A stretch of 64,000 bases of DNA from Aeromonas lusitana (GTDB lineage: Bacteria; Pseudomonadota; Gammaproteobacteria; Enterobacterales; Aeromonadaceae), in NCBI RefSeq assembly GCF_002812985.1, contig NZ_PGCP01000003.1, forward strand, positions 1 to 64,000, written 5' to 3'. A program made the translations under genes and the position numbers. The notes under the pieces were generated by a model. That model did not search any database and was not told the origin of the DNA. It worked only from the letters and a program-made list of their open reading frames with translations. Positions 1 through 8,773 of the stretch are shown piece after piece; position 1 is the stretch's first letter; each line of letters opens with the position of its first letter.

Positions 1-2
1 AG

Positions 3-3000
3 ATGACGCGCCTCGCCCGCCAGCTGCCGGTGCCGCTCTACTTCAAGACGCTGCCTAACTGGCCTGCGGTGGAGCAGGGCCTGCGAGAAGGGCGCTGCGA
101 TCTCATCCCGCACATCAGCCCGACCCAGCAACCCGAGAACGGCATGTTGCTCAGCCGCACCATGCTGGAGGCGGAGTCCGCCATCCTCTATCGGGGGGAT
201 CTGGAGCACGCGGCCTTCCTGGTGTCGCCCATCTGGCAGGCGGGCGAGGTGCTAAAGCGCCTCTACCCCAAGTCGACCCAGCTGCAACTGACCGATGCCG
301 ACAACTGGTATCTGGCACTGTTTGCGGAAAAAGGCAGTGCTTACCTCGGTGATTACCTGCAATTGCGATATTTAATGCGGGAGTATCCCGACGAGGGGCT
401 GCGTCTGCGCCGTCTTCGCAGCGACGATCTGGTGGTGGGGTATCGGCTGATGATGCGCGATCGCCCCGAGTTGCAGCAACTGGTGGACACGGCGATCCGC
501 TTCCTGCCGCCGGGCAGTCTCTACCGGGATCTGGGGCGTTATCTGCCCCAGAGCGAGCAGGACATCAATCCCTTGCACTTCACCGACAAGGAGCAGGCCT
601 GGCTCATCGGCACCGCCCGCACCATCAAGCTGGTGGCGGCGCCCGGTTTCATGCCCTACAGCGGCATCAACCAGGAGGGCAGGCTCGCCGGTTGGAGCGG
701 CGACGTGTTGCAGCGAGTGAGCCGCCAGACCGGGCTGAATTTCGAGCTCATTCCGGCCGCCAGCAAGGAGGAGGCGCTGGCCAAGTTGCGCAGCGGGGAG
801 GCGGTCATGATGGCCGGCCTGCAGGAGTCGCCGTCTCTGGGTCAAGAATTCCACTTCACCCGGATCGTGGCCATGAGCCGCTACGCCCTGGTCAGTCGCA
901 AGCTGGGTGCCCATGAGCGCATTGACGAGGTGAAGGGCAAGATAGTGGTGCCCGCCGCACTCTACGATCCGAGCCTGCTGGCCGGGCTCGGTCACCATGA
1001 GTGGGTGCGGGTCGATACCCTGCAACAGGGGATCAAGGCGGTGCAGGAGGGGGGCGCCGATGCCATGCTGGCGGAGCTCTATCAGCTGCAATACCCCATG
1101 CGCAACAACCTGCTGGCGGACTTAACCATCAAGGAGCTGCCCCAGACCTTCGGCCTGGGTTTTGCCATCCGGGGCGATCAGCCAAGGCTCGCCGGGGTGA
1201 TGGAGCAGAGTCTGATGACCATCAACGATCGGCAGGTGGACGAGCTGGCCCAGCGTTGGCACCGGCTGATCCTGAACCAGCAGGAGGGGGTCAGCTACGG
1301 CTTCTGGCTGGCATCCGTCTTGCTGGCGCTCTTGATCAGCACGGCGGTCATCTGGCTGATCTGGCGCTCCCGCCAGCAACTGGCCCAGGAGGCGCGTGAG
1401 CGCCACAAGGCGGAGCAGGCGCTGGCGCTCGAGAGTAAGTTCCGGGAATCCCTGTTCCAGGCGCTGCCGGTGCCCGTGTTCTTGCGAAGCGACAAGGGCG
1501 AGATCATCAAGCGCAACAAGCGGGCCAAACAGCTGGAGGCCCGTTACGGGGCCGACCTGCAGCTCCCCGCGCCGCAACTGCAGGGTGGGGAGGGGGAGCT
1601 TGGCTTGCGCGAGCAGGTCTACTCCTACGCCCAGATCCCCCTGCAGCTCGGTCTGCAGGCCCCGGCGGGGGATCTCATCGCCCTGTCCGATATCAGCGCC
1701 CTGCGCGAGCGCACCCGCTTGCTGCGCCAAGCGGAGCGAAGGCTCAGGGCCCTCACCAATACGGTACCCGGGGTGGTGCTCCAGTTCACCCTGGTGGAGG
1801 GCGCCATCGGCCGCATGGAGTTCGTCAGTCGTGGTAGCTATGAGCTGCTGGGGCTGGCGAGCCAACAGATCCGCCTCAATCCCAACGAGACATTGACCCG
1901 GCTGGCACGACAGGACAGGCGGGAGATGCGCGCCCCCATGCTGGCCATGCTGCTGGCGGGCCGCCCCTTCTCCCATCTGCTGCGTTATCGCCACCCGAGC
2001 AAGGGCAGCCGCTGGCTGCAGTTCTCCGGGCGCGGCCGCCGTCAGGGGCCGGGGTGGCGCATCTATGGGGTGGTACAGGATGTGACCGTCAGGGTCGAGC
2101 AGGAGCAGGCGCTGCAGATCTCCCACGAGCAGGCCCAGCAGGCGGTGCTTGCCAAGGGGCGCTTCCTCGCCGCCGTGAGCCATGAAATTCGCACCCCCAT
2201 GAATGCCATCCTGGGGCTGCTGGAGTGGCTCGATCAGACTTCCCTCTCGCCGGAGCAGACCTCCGCGTTGACCCACGTCAGGCAGGCGGGCAACGAGCTG
2301 CTGGGGCTGCTCAACGACGTGCTCGATTTCAGCCGCAACGAGACCCGCCAGCTGCGCCTCTCGCCCCAGCCGACCGATCTGGTGGAGCTGTGCGAGCACG
2401 TGGCCGCCGTGCACTGGTCCAAGGCGCGCTCCAAGGGGCTGCAGCTCAGGCTGCACCTCGATCCCAGCCTGCCGGCCCTGCTGGAGCTGGATCCCCACAG
2501 GGTGCAACAGGTGCTGCACAACCTGCTCTCCAACGCCATCAAGTTCAGCGAGCGGGGCGAGGTGGTGTTGTGGGCGCGGCGCCAAGGAGACTCGGTTCAC
2601 TGCGGGGTGGATGACGAGGGGCCTGGTATCAGCGCCGAGCTGCTGCCCAGGCTGTTCCTGCCCTTCGAGCAGGGGGAGGAGCCGGGCCAGACCCGGGCTC
2701 AGGGCACGGGCCTCGGGCTTGCCATCTGTCGCCAGCTGATGGAGCAGATGGGAGGCACCATAGCAGTCGATTCCCGGGAGCAGGCGGGCAGCCGCTTCCT
2801 CTGCACATTCCCCCTGCGCCCCCTGCGGGAGAAGTCCCACTGGCAACCCCGCGTCAGCGCCCTCTGTCTGCAACTGGAAGGCGAAGAGCTCGCCTACATG
2901 CGCGCTTGGCTGAGGGAGGTCTGCGTGACGGAGACCACCATGGCTCCCTGCCTGAGCGCCATGCATGACGAGCAGGGCTTGCGTCATTGGCATTGGCAGG

Positions 3001-3776
3001 ACGAGCCCTGGATCCCGGGCTCGGTCGTCTCCTTGCTGCAACCCAGGCTCAATGTGGGGCCGGAGGAGCGCGCCAGCATGCCGGGTGCAGGTCTGCGGGT
3101 GCTGCTGGTCGAAGATCACGAGGTGAACCGGGTGCTGATCAGCATGCAGCTGAGCCAGCTGGGGGCCGAGGTACTGAGCGCGGCCAACGGACGGCTGGCG
3201 CTTGAGATCTTGCAGCGACAAGAGGTCGACTTGGTGCTGACGGACCTGCAGATGCCGGTGATGGACGGCGCCGAGCTGTGTAAACAGCTGCGCGCCTCGC
3301 CCCGCTGGCAACATCTGCCCGTTTACGTTATTACTGCCGACTTGAGCGAGCAGGCGGCAGAGCGGCTGACCGAGTGCGGCTGCCACGGTCACCTGGACAA
3401 GCCGGTTCTGTTAAAAGATCTGGCCATTCTGCTGCGCAGCGTCTCCGGGCAGGGCTCGGAGGCGTTGCCGCAAGAGGAGAGTGACACGCCGAGCTGGGTG
3501 AAGGAGGGCCTGATGCCACTGAGCGCCGAGCTGGTCAGCCTCTATCTGGCATCGACCCGCGAGGATCTGGCGGACATTGAGCACTGCGTCACACAAGCGG
3601 ACATCAATGCCCTCAAGACGGCTTTACACAAGATGAAAGGGGCCGCCAAAATGGTGGGGGCGATGCCGCTGGTCCAGGTGATAGACGCCTGGCAGCAGTC
3701 ACCCGAGCAGCCCTTGGTTGAGCCGCTGACCCAGGCAGTTGATGAGGTCTGTCGGCAATTGAGCAAGAGAGTATGA
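3..3776 (+). CDS. BvgS-like hybrid sensor histidine kinase (5' end cut by window)
   Basis: This is an inner-membrane sensor that should autophosphorylate and pass phosphate through its own receiver and Hpt domains. The visible 1257 residues begin inside a periplasmic solute-binding (SBP_bac_3-like) domain, followed by a second such domain (about 200-420). A membrane helix follows at about 435-457, then PAS-like regions, a HisKA domain with the phospho-acceptor His in SHEIRTP (about residue 727), and an ATPase domain with NLLSNAIKF, DDEGPGI and GTGLGLAI. A receiver with Asp in LTDLQMP (about 1081) and a C-terminal Hpt with His in ALHKMKGA (about 1209) complete it. The open frame touches the window start, so the true start and the signal segment lie upstream. 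The next gene starts one base after the stop, implying one transcript. The ligand is unknown. Confidence 0.9.
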   Translation: MTRLARQLPVPLYFKTLPNWPAVEQGLREGRCDLIPHISPTQQPENGMLLSRTMLEAESAILYRGDLEHAAFLVSPIWQAGEVLKRLYPKSTQLQLTDADNWYLALFAEKGSAYLGDYLQLRYLMREYPDEGLRLRRLRSDDLVVGYRLMMRDRPELQQLVDTAIRFLPPGSLYRDLGRYLPQSEQDINPLHFTDKEQAWLIGTARTIKLVAAPGFMPYSGINQEGRLAGWSGDVLQRVSRQTGLNFELIPAASKEEALAKLRSGEAVMMAGLQESPSLGQEFHFTRIVAMSRYALVSRKLGAHERIDEVKGKIVVPAALYDPSLLAGLGHHEWVRVDTLQQGIKAVQEGGADAMLAELYQLQYPMRNNLLADLTIKELPQTFGLGFAIRGDQPRLAGVMEQSLMTINDRQVDELAQRWHRLILNQQEGVSYGFWLASVLLALLISTAVIWLIWRSRQQLAQEARERHKAEQALALESKFRESLFQALPVPVFLRSDKGEIIKRNKRAKQLEARYGADLQLPAPQLQGGEGELGLREQVYSYAQIPLQLGLQAPAGDLIALSDISALRERTRLLRQAERRLRALTNTVPGVVLQFTLVEGAIGRMEFVSRGSYELLGLASQQIRLNPNETLTRLARQDRREMRAPMLAMLLAGRPFSHLLRYRHPSKGSRWLQFSGRGRRQGPGWRIYGVVQDVTVRVEQEQALQISHEQAQQAVLAKGRFLAAVSHEIRTPMNAILGLLEWLDQTSLSPEQTSALTHVRQAGNELLGLLNDVLDFSRNETRQLRLSPQPTDLVELCEHVAAVHWSKARSKGLQLRLHLDPSLPALLELDPHRVQQVLHNLLSNAIKFSERGEVVLWARRQGDSVHCGVDDEGPGISAELLPRLFLPFEQGEEPGQTRAQGTGLGLAICRQLMEQMGGTIAVDSREQAGSRFLCTFPLRPLREKSHWQPRVSALCLQLEGEELAYMRAWLREVCVTETTMAPCLSAMHDEQGLRHWHWQDEPWIPGSVVSLLQPRLNVGPEERASMPGAGLRVLLVEDHEVNRVLISMQLSQLGAEVLSAANGRLALEILQRQEVDLVLTDLQMPVMDGAELCKQLRASPRWQHLPVYVITADLSEQAAERLTECGCHGHLDKPVLLKDLAILLRSVSGQGSEALPQEESDTPSWVKEGLMPLSAELVSLYLASTREDLADIEHCVTQADINALKTALHKMKGAAKMVGAMPLVQVIDAWQQSPEQPLVEPLTQAVDEVCRQLSKRV

Positions 3777-3777
3777 G

Positions 3778-5025
3778 ATGATCATCACAGAGGAAGAGTT
3801 GTTAGCCCTGCTGGAGGAGGACGTGAGCCTGGCGCCCGTGTTCCACCCCGTCACTGTCTACGCTCTGGACGCCGTCTCCTACCAGGCGGTGAAGGCGGCG
3901 GGAGTGCCTGACTATGCCAGCCTGCATCGCACCCAACCCGATCCCCAGTGGCGCTGGGAAGAGGGGCTGGCCAGCAGCGCCATCGCCCTGTTCGACCCGG
4001 CGGCCCACGCCGGGGAGCCCTATTTCCCGCAGTTGATGGCCGCAGGGCAGGGGCTCTATCAGATGACTGACCCCTGGCAGGAAGGTCTGCAGGCCCTGGT
4101 GCAGCGCTGGCACACCTGGCTGGCCGGATTGCAGGTCTTGTTGCTCGAAGATCATCCCTTCCAGGGCGCCTGCATCCAGCAGGAAATTCAGGAGCTGGGC
4201 TTGCCCTGCCAATGGGTGCAGGACGGCGCAAGCTGCCTGCAGGCCCTGGAGCAGGAGCAGATAGGGCTGCTTATCTGCGATCTCAGCCTGGCGGAGCAGG
4301 ATGCCATCAGCCTGCTGCTGGGCCATCCCCAATACCGCCACAGCGGCCTGCCCATCATCTTGTTGTCCGCCCACGATCAGACCCTGATCGACGGGGCGCG
4401 TCGCCTGCTGCACGATGCCGGTTTCAATGTGCTGGCGGCGCTGGCCAAGCCGCTCAAGAGCCTGGATCTGCTGCGGCTGCTCAAGTCCCTCTACCTGGGG
4501 CCGCAGCATTCCATCAGGATGCGTGGCTTGAAGCGCACCATCCGCAACTGGCAGGGGGAGCGGCTGGGGCAGTTCGGTTCGCTCACGGGAGCCTCGCCGA
4601 GTGGGTCCATCTGGCTGGCGGTGAGTGGCTTGCCTCCCCATTGGGAACAGCTCAAGGCACGGCTGGAGCAGCACGGACGGCTGCCAAACGAGCTGACCCT
4701 GGTCGTTCACAAGCGCGATCAGGTGCTAAACCAGTCGGATCGCTTCGCCCTGGTGCTGCAAGGCAGCATGGCCGGGGTGCGGCTGGCGCTCTTGCTCGAC
4801 AATGGTCAGCATCTGCCATTTGATGAGCTGGAGCGCTTGCCGTTCCAGCATCTGCTGTTGGGGCAACACCTGCTGCAGGAGCTGGAGTCGATGGCGGCAG
4901 ACTCCCTGCTGAGCCGTTTCATCAACCGCGCCAGAGAGTTAGGGATTGCGCTCTATCTCGATGATCCCTTCAACCTGTTAGATAGCGGCTTGTGGCAGGA
5001 TCGCGGCATCTCGGGGCGCTGGTGA
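3778..5025 (+). CDS. Response regulator with degenerate EAL-like C-terminal domain
   Basis: A 415-residue cytoplasmic protein. Residues about 118-240 form a receiver domain: LLLEDH acidic pocket, phospho-acceptor Asp168 in ICDLS, and the Lys of AKPL. The C-terminal part (about 260-410) keeps the rhythm of an EAL domain (GVRLALLLDNG, then LPFQHLLLG, then ARELGIALYLDD) but lacks the EAL signature and the usual metal ligands, so catalysis on cyclic di-GMP is unlikely. An N-terminal region of about 115 residues is unrecognised. It follows the hybrid kinase by one base, so it is the likely partner of that kinase. It may act through protein binding; this is inference. Confidence 0.75.
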   Translation: MIITEEELLALLEEDVSLAPVFHPVTVYALDAVSYQAVKAAGVPDYASLHRTQPDPQWRWEEGLASSAIALFDPAAHAGEPYFPQLMAAGQGLYQMTDPWQEGLQALVQRWHTWLAGLQVLLLEDHPFQGACIQQEIQELGLPCQWVQDGASCLQALEQEQIGLLICDLSLAEQDAISLLLGHPQYRHSGLPIILLSAHDQTLIDGARRLLHDAGFNVLAALAKPLKSLDLLRLLKSLYLGPQHSIRMRGLKRTIRNWQGERLGQFGSLTGASPSGSIWLAVSGLPPHWEQLKARLEQHGRLPNELTLVVHKRDQVLNQSDRFALVLQGSMAGVRLALLLDNGQHLPFDELERLPFQHLLLGQHLLQELESMAADSLLSRFINRARELGIALYLDDPFNLLDSGLWQDRGISGRW

Positions 5026-5636
5026 CTCGCTACCTGTGCTGGCCCGCCGATCCCGCGCGTTTGCAGGCGGGCCTGGCGGGCTGGCTCCATCCCGCCACCC
5101 GGACAGATCTGCCGATCATGATGGTGGTCGGGGGCCGTGATTGCTGGTTGCGGGAGCTGGCCGGGAGCGATCCGGCGCGCCTCGAAGCCGCCTATGCCGC
5201 CCAGAGCGAGCAGAGCCTCTACCTGCGCTTCATGCGCCCCAAACAGCCGCCGAGCGCCGAGCAGCTTGCTTTTTTCATCGACTACCCTCGCGATCCCCAG
5301 ATTGCGCTGCTGCTGACGGATGCCGAGGGCGTGCCCCTGGCCATGGCCCAGTCTATCCGGCGCCGGTTGCACCCGGATCGGGCCGAGTTTTCCTGCATAG
5401 TCGCAGACCACTTCCAGCACAAGGGAGCCGGGCGGCGCATCCTGCTGGCGCTGGCGCTGCTGGCGTACGGGGAGGGGATCCGGGAGTGGACCGCCGAGGT
5501 GCTCGGCCAGAATCGCCCCATGCTGGCCCTGCTCAAGGGGCTAGGATTGCCGCTGACCCTGGTCACGGGGCGGGAGATGGTGTTCGTCAGGCTGGATCTC
5601 AGCGTGCTGGGCACCCTGGCCTTGAGCCACACATAA
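5022..5636 (+). CDS. GNAT-family N-acetyltransferase
   Basis: A 204-residue protein that resembles the single-domain GNAT acetyltransferases, including those found as the C-terminal domain of Pat-type protein acetyltransferases: SEQSLYLRFM, then IALLLTDAEG, then the acetyl-CoA pyrophosphate loop HKGAGRRIL. The chosen start is the GTG that overlaps the preceding stop as GTGA; an in-frame GTG 30 bases upstream is possible but lies inside the previous gene. It sits in a tight run with the kinase and receiver genes, and the next gene downstream is a sirtuin deacylase. The substrate is not shown by the sequence. Confidence 0.72.
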   Translation: MTRYLCWPADPARLQAGLAGWLHPATRTDLPIMMVVGGRDCWLRELAGSDPARLEAAYAAQSEQSLYLRFMRPKQPPSAEQLAFFIDYPRDPQIALLLTDAEGVPLAMAQSIRRRLHPDRAEFSCIVADHFQHKGAGRRILLALALLAYGEGIREWTAEVLGQNRPMLALLKGLGLPLTLVTGREMVFVRLDLSVLGTLALSHT

Positions 5637-5708
5637 GACCAAGGGCGAATGTGCCGGCCCCGGCCCCTGTGCTAAGGTCAGCCTGTTACCCGTCGGAGGA
5701 AATCAACC

Positions 5709-6482
5709 ATGGTGCAGTCAGCCAAACATATCGTGATCCTCACAGGTGCCGGCATCTCGGCCGAGTCCGGTATCAAGACATTCAGGGCCAGCGATGGCCT
5801 GTGGGAGGAGCACAGGGTTGAGGATGTCGCCACCCCTGAGGGCTATGCACGGGATCCCGTGCTGGTGCAGCATTTCTACAACGCTCGCCGTCATCAATTG
5901 CAGCAGCCACATATTCACCCCAATCCGGCCCACTACGCCCTGGCCCGTCTCGAGCGTCTGCTGCCGGGGCGAGTGACCCTCATCACCCAGAACATCGACA
6001 ATTTGCACAGCGAGGCGGGCAGCAAGAACCTGATCCCCATGCACGGAGAGCTGCTCAAGGCGCGCTGCCCGGTGTCGGGCCAGGTGATCGAATGGCACGG
6101 AGATCTTCATCAGGATGAGCTCTGCTCCTGCTGCCAGCTGCCCCAGCCGCTGCGACCCCATGTGGTCTGGTTCGGGGAGATGCCCCTCGGGCTTGACAGG
6201 ATCTATAGCGCCCTGGCCCAGTGCGATCTCTTCATCTCCATCGGCACCTCGGGGGCCGTCTATCCGGCGGCCGGCTTCGTTCATGAGGCGGGCCTCAATG
6301 GTGCCCACACCATAGAGCTCAATCTGGAGCCAAGTGAGGTGGGTAGCCAGTTTGACGAGAAGCGCTACGGCCCCGCGTCCGTGCTGGTGCCCGCCTATGT
6401 GGACGAGCTGCTGCAATCCCTCGGGGTGCATCAGCCCAAAGCGGCGCCGGGACACAACTGGATGGAGATGCGTGGCCCATAA
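5709..6482 (+). CDS. cobB: NAD-dependent protein deacylase, sirtuin CobB
   Basis: CobB removes acetyl and succinyl groups from lysines using NAD. The 257-residue protein shows the sirtuin NAD motifs [14 protein letters not shown] and TQNIDNLH, the catalytic His in PMHGEL, and the Cys-containing zinc region (RCPVSGQ, then CSCCQ) also present in E. coli CobB. Tyr57 and Arg60 in FYNARRHQL give the YxxR signature of class III sirtuins that accept acidic acyl groups. The start has a GGAGGA ribosome site six to eight bases upstream. It lies 72 bases after a GNAT acetyltransferase gene, giving an adjacent acylation and deacylation pair. It corresponds to the short CobB form with no N-terminal extension. 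Confidence 0.93.
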   Translation: MVQSAKHIVILTGAGISAESGIKTFRASDGLWEEHRVEDVATPEGYARDPVLVQHFYNARRHQLQQPHIHPNPAHYALARLERLLPGRVTLITQNIDNLHSEAGSKNLIPMHGELLKARCPVSGQVIEWHGDLHQDELCSCCQLPQPLRPHVVWFGEMPLGLDRIYSALAQCDLFISIGTSGAVYPAAGFVHEAGLNGAHTIELNLEPSEVGSQFDEKRYGPASVLVPAYVDELLQSLGVHQPKAAPGHNWMEMRGP

Positions 6483-6568
6483 CTAATGTGTAACAGCACA
6501 GTTGCAATGGTTTCATGAAGCCGCCACACTGACCCGTAAACTACCGGGTGCAGCTGGCGCAACGAATC

Positions 6569-7045
6569 ATGAGTATCTTGAAGCATTGGATCGCTTTTTC
6601 TCTGCTGGCGCTGACGACGGTCGGCGCCGAGGCATCTTCCCCCCTGTTGCAGTTGGTGCTGCCTGACAAGCAGGCCATCAACCTGGATGAGGCGGCGCTG
6701 GCGGCCTTGCCCCAGACCGAGTTCAAGACGGCCACCCCCTGGACCAGCGGGGTACACAGCTACCGCGGGCCTACCCTGGCGCGGGTGCTGGCGTCGCAAG
6801 GCGTCAAACACGCCAGCCTCATCAATGTGTCGGCCCTCAACGGTTATCAGCAGCAGCTGGATCTCGCCCAGTTTGCCGAGGTGCCCCTGACCCTAGTGCG
6901 CTACGAGGATGACAAGCCGCTGACCCGGCGTAACAAGGGGCCGCTCTGGCTGCTGATGCCGCTCTCGGATCACCCCGAGCTCGATATCTCCCCGATCCAC
7001 AGTTGCATGGTGTGGCAGATCATTCGTATCGAGGTCATCAAGTGA
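6569..7045 (+). CDS. Exported molybdopterin-binding-fold protein
   Basis: A 158-residue protein with a clear signal peptide (MSILKHWIAFSLLALTTVGAEA) and then a domain resembling the oxidoreductase molybdopterin-binding fold of sulfite oxidase relatives (YRGPTLARVLASQG, LVRYEDDKPLTRRNKGPLWL, PIHSCMVWQI). It is much shorter than a true sulfite oxidase, and the position of an active-site molybdenum-ligand cysteine is not evident, so enzymatic activity is doubtful. The start is the ATG followed by a typical signal sequence; an in-frame GTG 21 bases upstream is less likely. Its stop overlaps the start of a membrane GGDEF protein (GTGA), suggesting a periplasmic sensory partner for that protein. 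Confidence 0.7.
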   Translation: MSILKHWIAFSLLALTTVGAEASSPLLQLVLPDKQAINLDEAALAALPQTEFKTATPWTSGVHSYRGPTLARVLASQGVKHASLINVSALNGYQQQLDLAQFAEVPLTLVRYEDDKPLTRRNKGPLWLLMPLSDHPELDISPIHSCMVWQIIRIEVIK

Positions 7046-8703
7046 CTCGCCGGCATCGCCACAATCTGCTGCTCGCCGCCATTTCGCTGCTATTTCTTTT
7101 TTCCTCCGTGTGGGGTCTGGTCCTGCAAAACCGGCATGAACAGCTGGTCGACATCTTCTATCGCAACATCCACTGGAACATCAGCCAGGTCATGCTGGAG
7201 TCCCAGCGTTTCCTCTACGAGCTGCGTCTCTACCGGGCGGGCCGCTTGGACATGGCCACCCTGAGCCTCAATTACGATCTGCTGTGGAATCGGCTGGACG
7301 TGTTTTTGATCAGCAGCGAGACCGCCGATGCCCGCACCCGCCATGGGCTGGGGGAGGTCGTGGCCAGGCTGTTTGAGCAGATCAAGGCCCTGGATCCCCA
7401 GATGCAGGCCGGGGCGCTGCAAGAAGGGGCTGCCCTGGATGAGGCGCAGGCCCGGATCAGCGCACTGACCGATCAGGTGGAGCAGATAGGAGATCAGATC
7501 CTCTCGGGTCAGGAGCGGGAGGCGACTGTCAATCAGCTGCGCCAGAGCCTGTTCTGGCTCCAGATCTGGCAGCTGATCCTGCTGGGGATGGGGGGGATTT
7601 TGGTGTTTGCCCTCATTCGCGCCAATTTGCAAAATCGCCGCCTCTCCTTGCTCGATCCCATGACCCGTCTCGGCAACCGCCGCGCCCTGCAGGGGCAACT
7701 CAGGCAATCCTTGCAAAAGAGCCGGGCCCTGGCCCTGGTGGTGCTGGATCTGAAGCGTTTCAAGCAGGTCAATGATCTGCTCGGCTATCAGGTCGGTGAT
7801 CGCCTGCTGCAGACGGTCTCGGCCAAGTTGCGCCAGGCCCATCCTGGCCGGGCCTACCGGCTAGGCGGGGACGAGTTTGCGCTGATCCTGCATGGGGATG
7901 AGGCGCGGCTGGAGGCGCAGATGGCGGCCTTGCTGACCTTGTTGCAGTTCGAATTCGTGACCCGGGAGAGCAGCTTTGCGCTGGCATGCCGCTTCGGGGT
8001 GGCTCGCCCCGAGGCGCAAGATAGCGCGGATCTCCTGCTGGAGCAGGCCATCCTGGCCCTCAATCAGGCCAAGCGAGAGAGCGCCGAGCTGATCTGGTTC
8101 CAGCCGGCCATGAAGGCGGCCCTGGTCATGCACCAGCGTCAGCTGCATCAGTTGCGGGAGTGGCTGGCAGGGGCGGCGCCATCCCCCCTGGAGACGCTGT
8201 TTGATGAGCTGGGGGATGAGCGGGGAGAGGTGGTGGCCGCCCTTCGCCTGCGCTGGCGGGTGGGGCAGCAGGGCTGTGACGTCGGCTGGATGCAGGAGCG
8301 GGGCATTCTGGGCCCTGTGATCGCCAGGCTGCTCTCTGAATCCAGCCACTCACGGCCCCTGCTGTTGATACTGGAGCAGCAGGCGCAGCTGACCCACGTG
8401 CTGGCCTATCTGCCCGTCTTGCCGGAGGGGGCCATGATCCTGGCGCTGCCGACCCTCGCCGAGGATCCCGCGCTGCTGGCCAAGGTGCGCCGCTGTGGCT
8501 GCGTGCTGGCCTTGAGCGAGCTCGGCAGCCGGACGCCGGATTGTTTGCGAGCCGGCTGGCCCGTGCACTACTGGCTGCCAGGGGCTGCCGATGAGGTTGC
8601 CTTGCTGCAACCGGTGGCGCGGCAATTGGGGCTGGTGCGCCTCGGTCACCCTGGGGTGAGGGAGCTGACGGCCGATACCATGGCGCAGCGGGAAACCTAT
8701 TGA
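7042..8703 (+). CDS. Membrane GGDEF protein, probable diguanylate cyclase with degenerate C-terminal EAL-like region
   Basis: A 553-residue inner-membrane protein. An N-terminal helix (about 7-27) and a second helix near 180-200 bracket a periplasmic sensor segment. A GGDEF domain follows with the intact motif LGGDEF at about 274-279 and the start signature DPMTRLGNRR, so it should make cyclic di-GMP. The last 200 residues look like a decayed EAL domain without the EAL motif. The GTG start overlaps the stop of the upstream molybdopterin-fold gene by four bases, so the two are translationally coupled. A bidirectional terminator follows. Confidence 0.82.
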   Translation: MTRRHRHNLLLAAISLLFLFSSVWGLVLQNRHEQLVDIFYRNIHWNISQVMLESQRFLYELRLYRAGRLDMATLSLNYDLLWNRLDVFLISSETADARTRHGLGEVVARLFEQIKALDPQMQAGALQEGAALDEAQARISALTDQVEQIGDQILSGQEREATVNQLRQSLFWLQIWQLILLGMGGILVFALIRANLQNRRLSLLDPMTRLGNRRALQGQLRQSLQKSRALALVVLDLKRFKQVNDLLGYQVGDRLLQTVSAKLRQAHPGRAYRLGGDEFALILHGDEARLEAQMAALLTLLQFEFVTRESSFALACRFGVARPEAQDSADLLLEQAILALNQAKRESAELIWFQPAMKAALVMHQRQLHQLREWLAGAAPSPLETLFDELGDERGEVVAALRLRWRVGQQGCDVGWMQERGILGPVIARLLSESSHSRPLLLILEQQAQLTHVLAYLPVLPEGAMILALPTLAEDPALLAKVRRCGCVLALSELGSRTPDCLRAGWPVHYWLPGAADEVALLQPVARQLGLVRLGHPGVRELTADTMAQRETY

Positions 8704-8714
8704 ATCTGAGTGAA

Positions 8715-8743
8715 TAAAAAAGGCGACTGAGGTCGCCTTTTTT
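8715..8743. terminator. Bidirectional rho-independent terminator between the GGDEF gene and rbsR
   Basis: The stem GGCGAC/GTCGCC with loop TGAG is flanked by an A-run on the left and a T-run on the right. It can stop transcription from both convergent genes. Confidence 0.9.
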
Positions 8744-8773
8744 ATTGGGTTCTGAATTGCCGAGGCTGCGCCA

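Noticed and set aside
1122-3392. Long minus-strand open frame inside the hybrid kinase
   Set aside because: It is a mirror of the GC-rich coding frame, with low-complexity His/Gln/Leu/Gly content and no domain or ribosome site. The same applies to the minus-strand frames at 35173-38610, 41821-44211 and 44556-45803, and to the plus-strand frames opposite the rbs, cco and recombinase genes.
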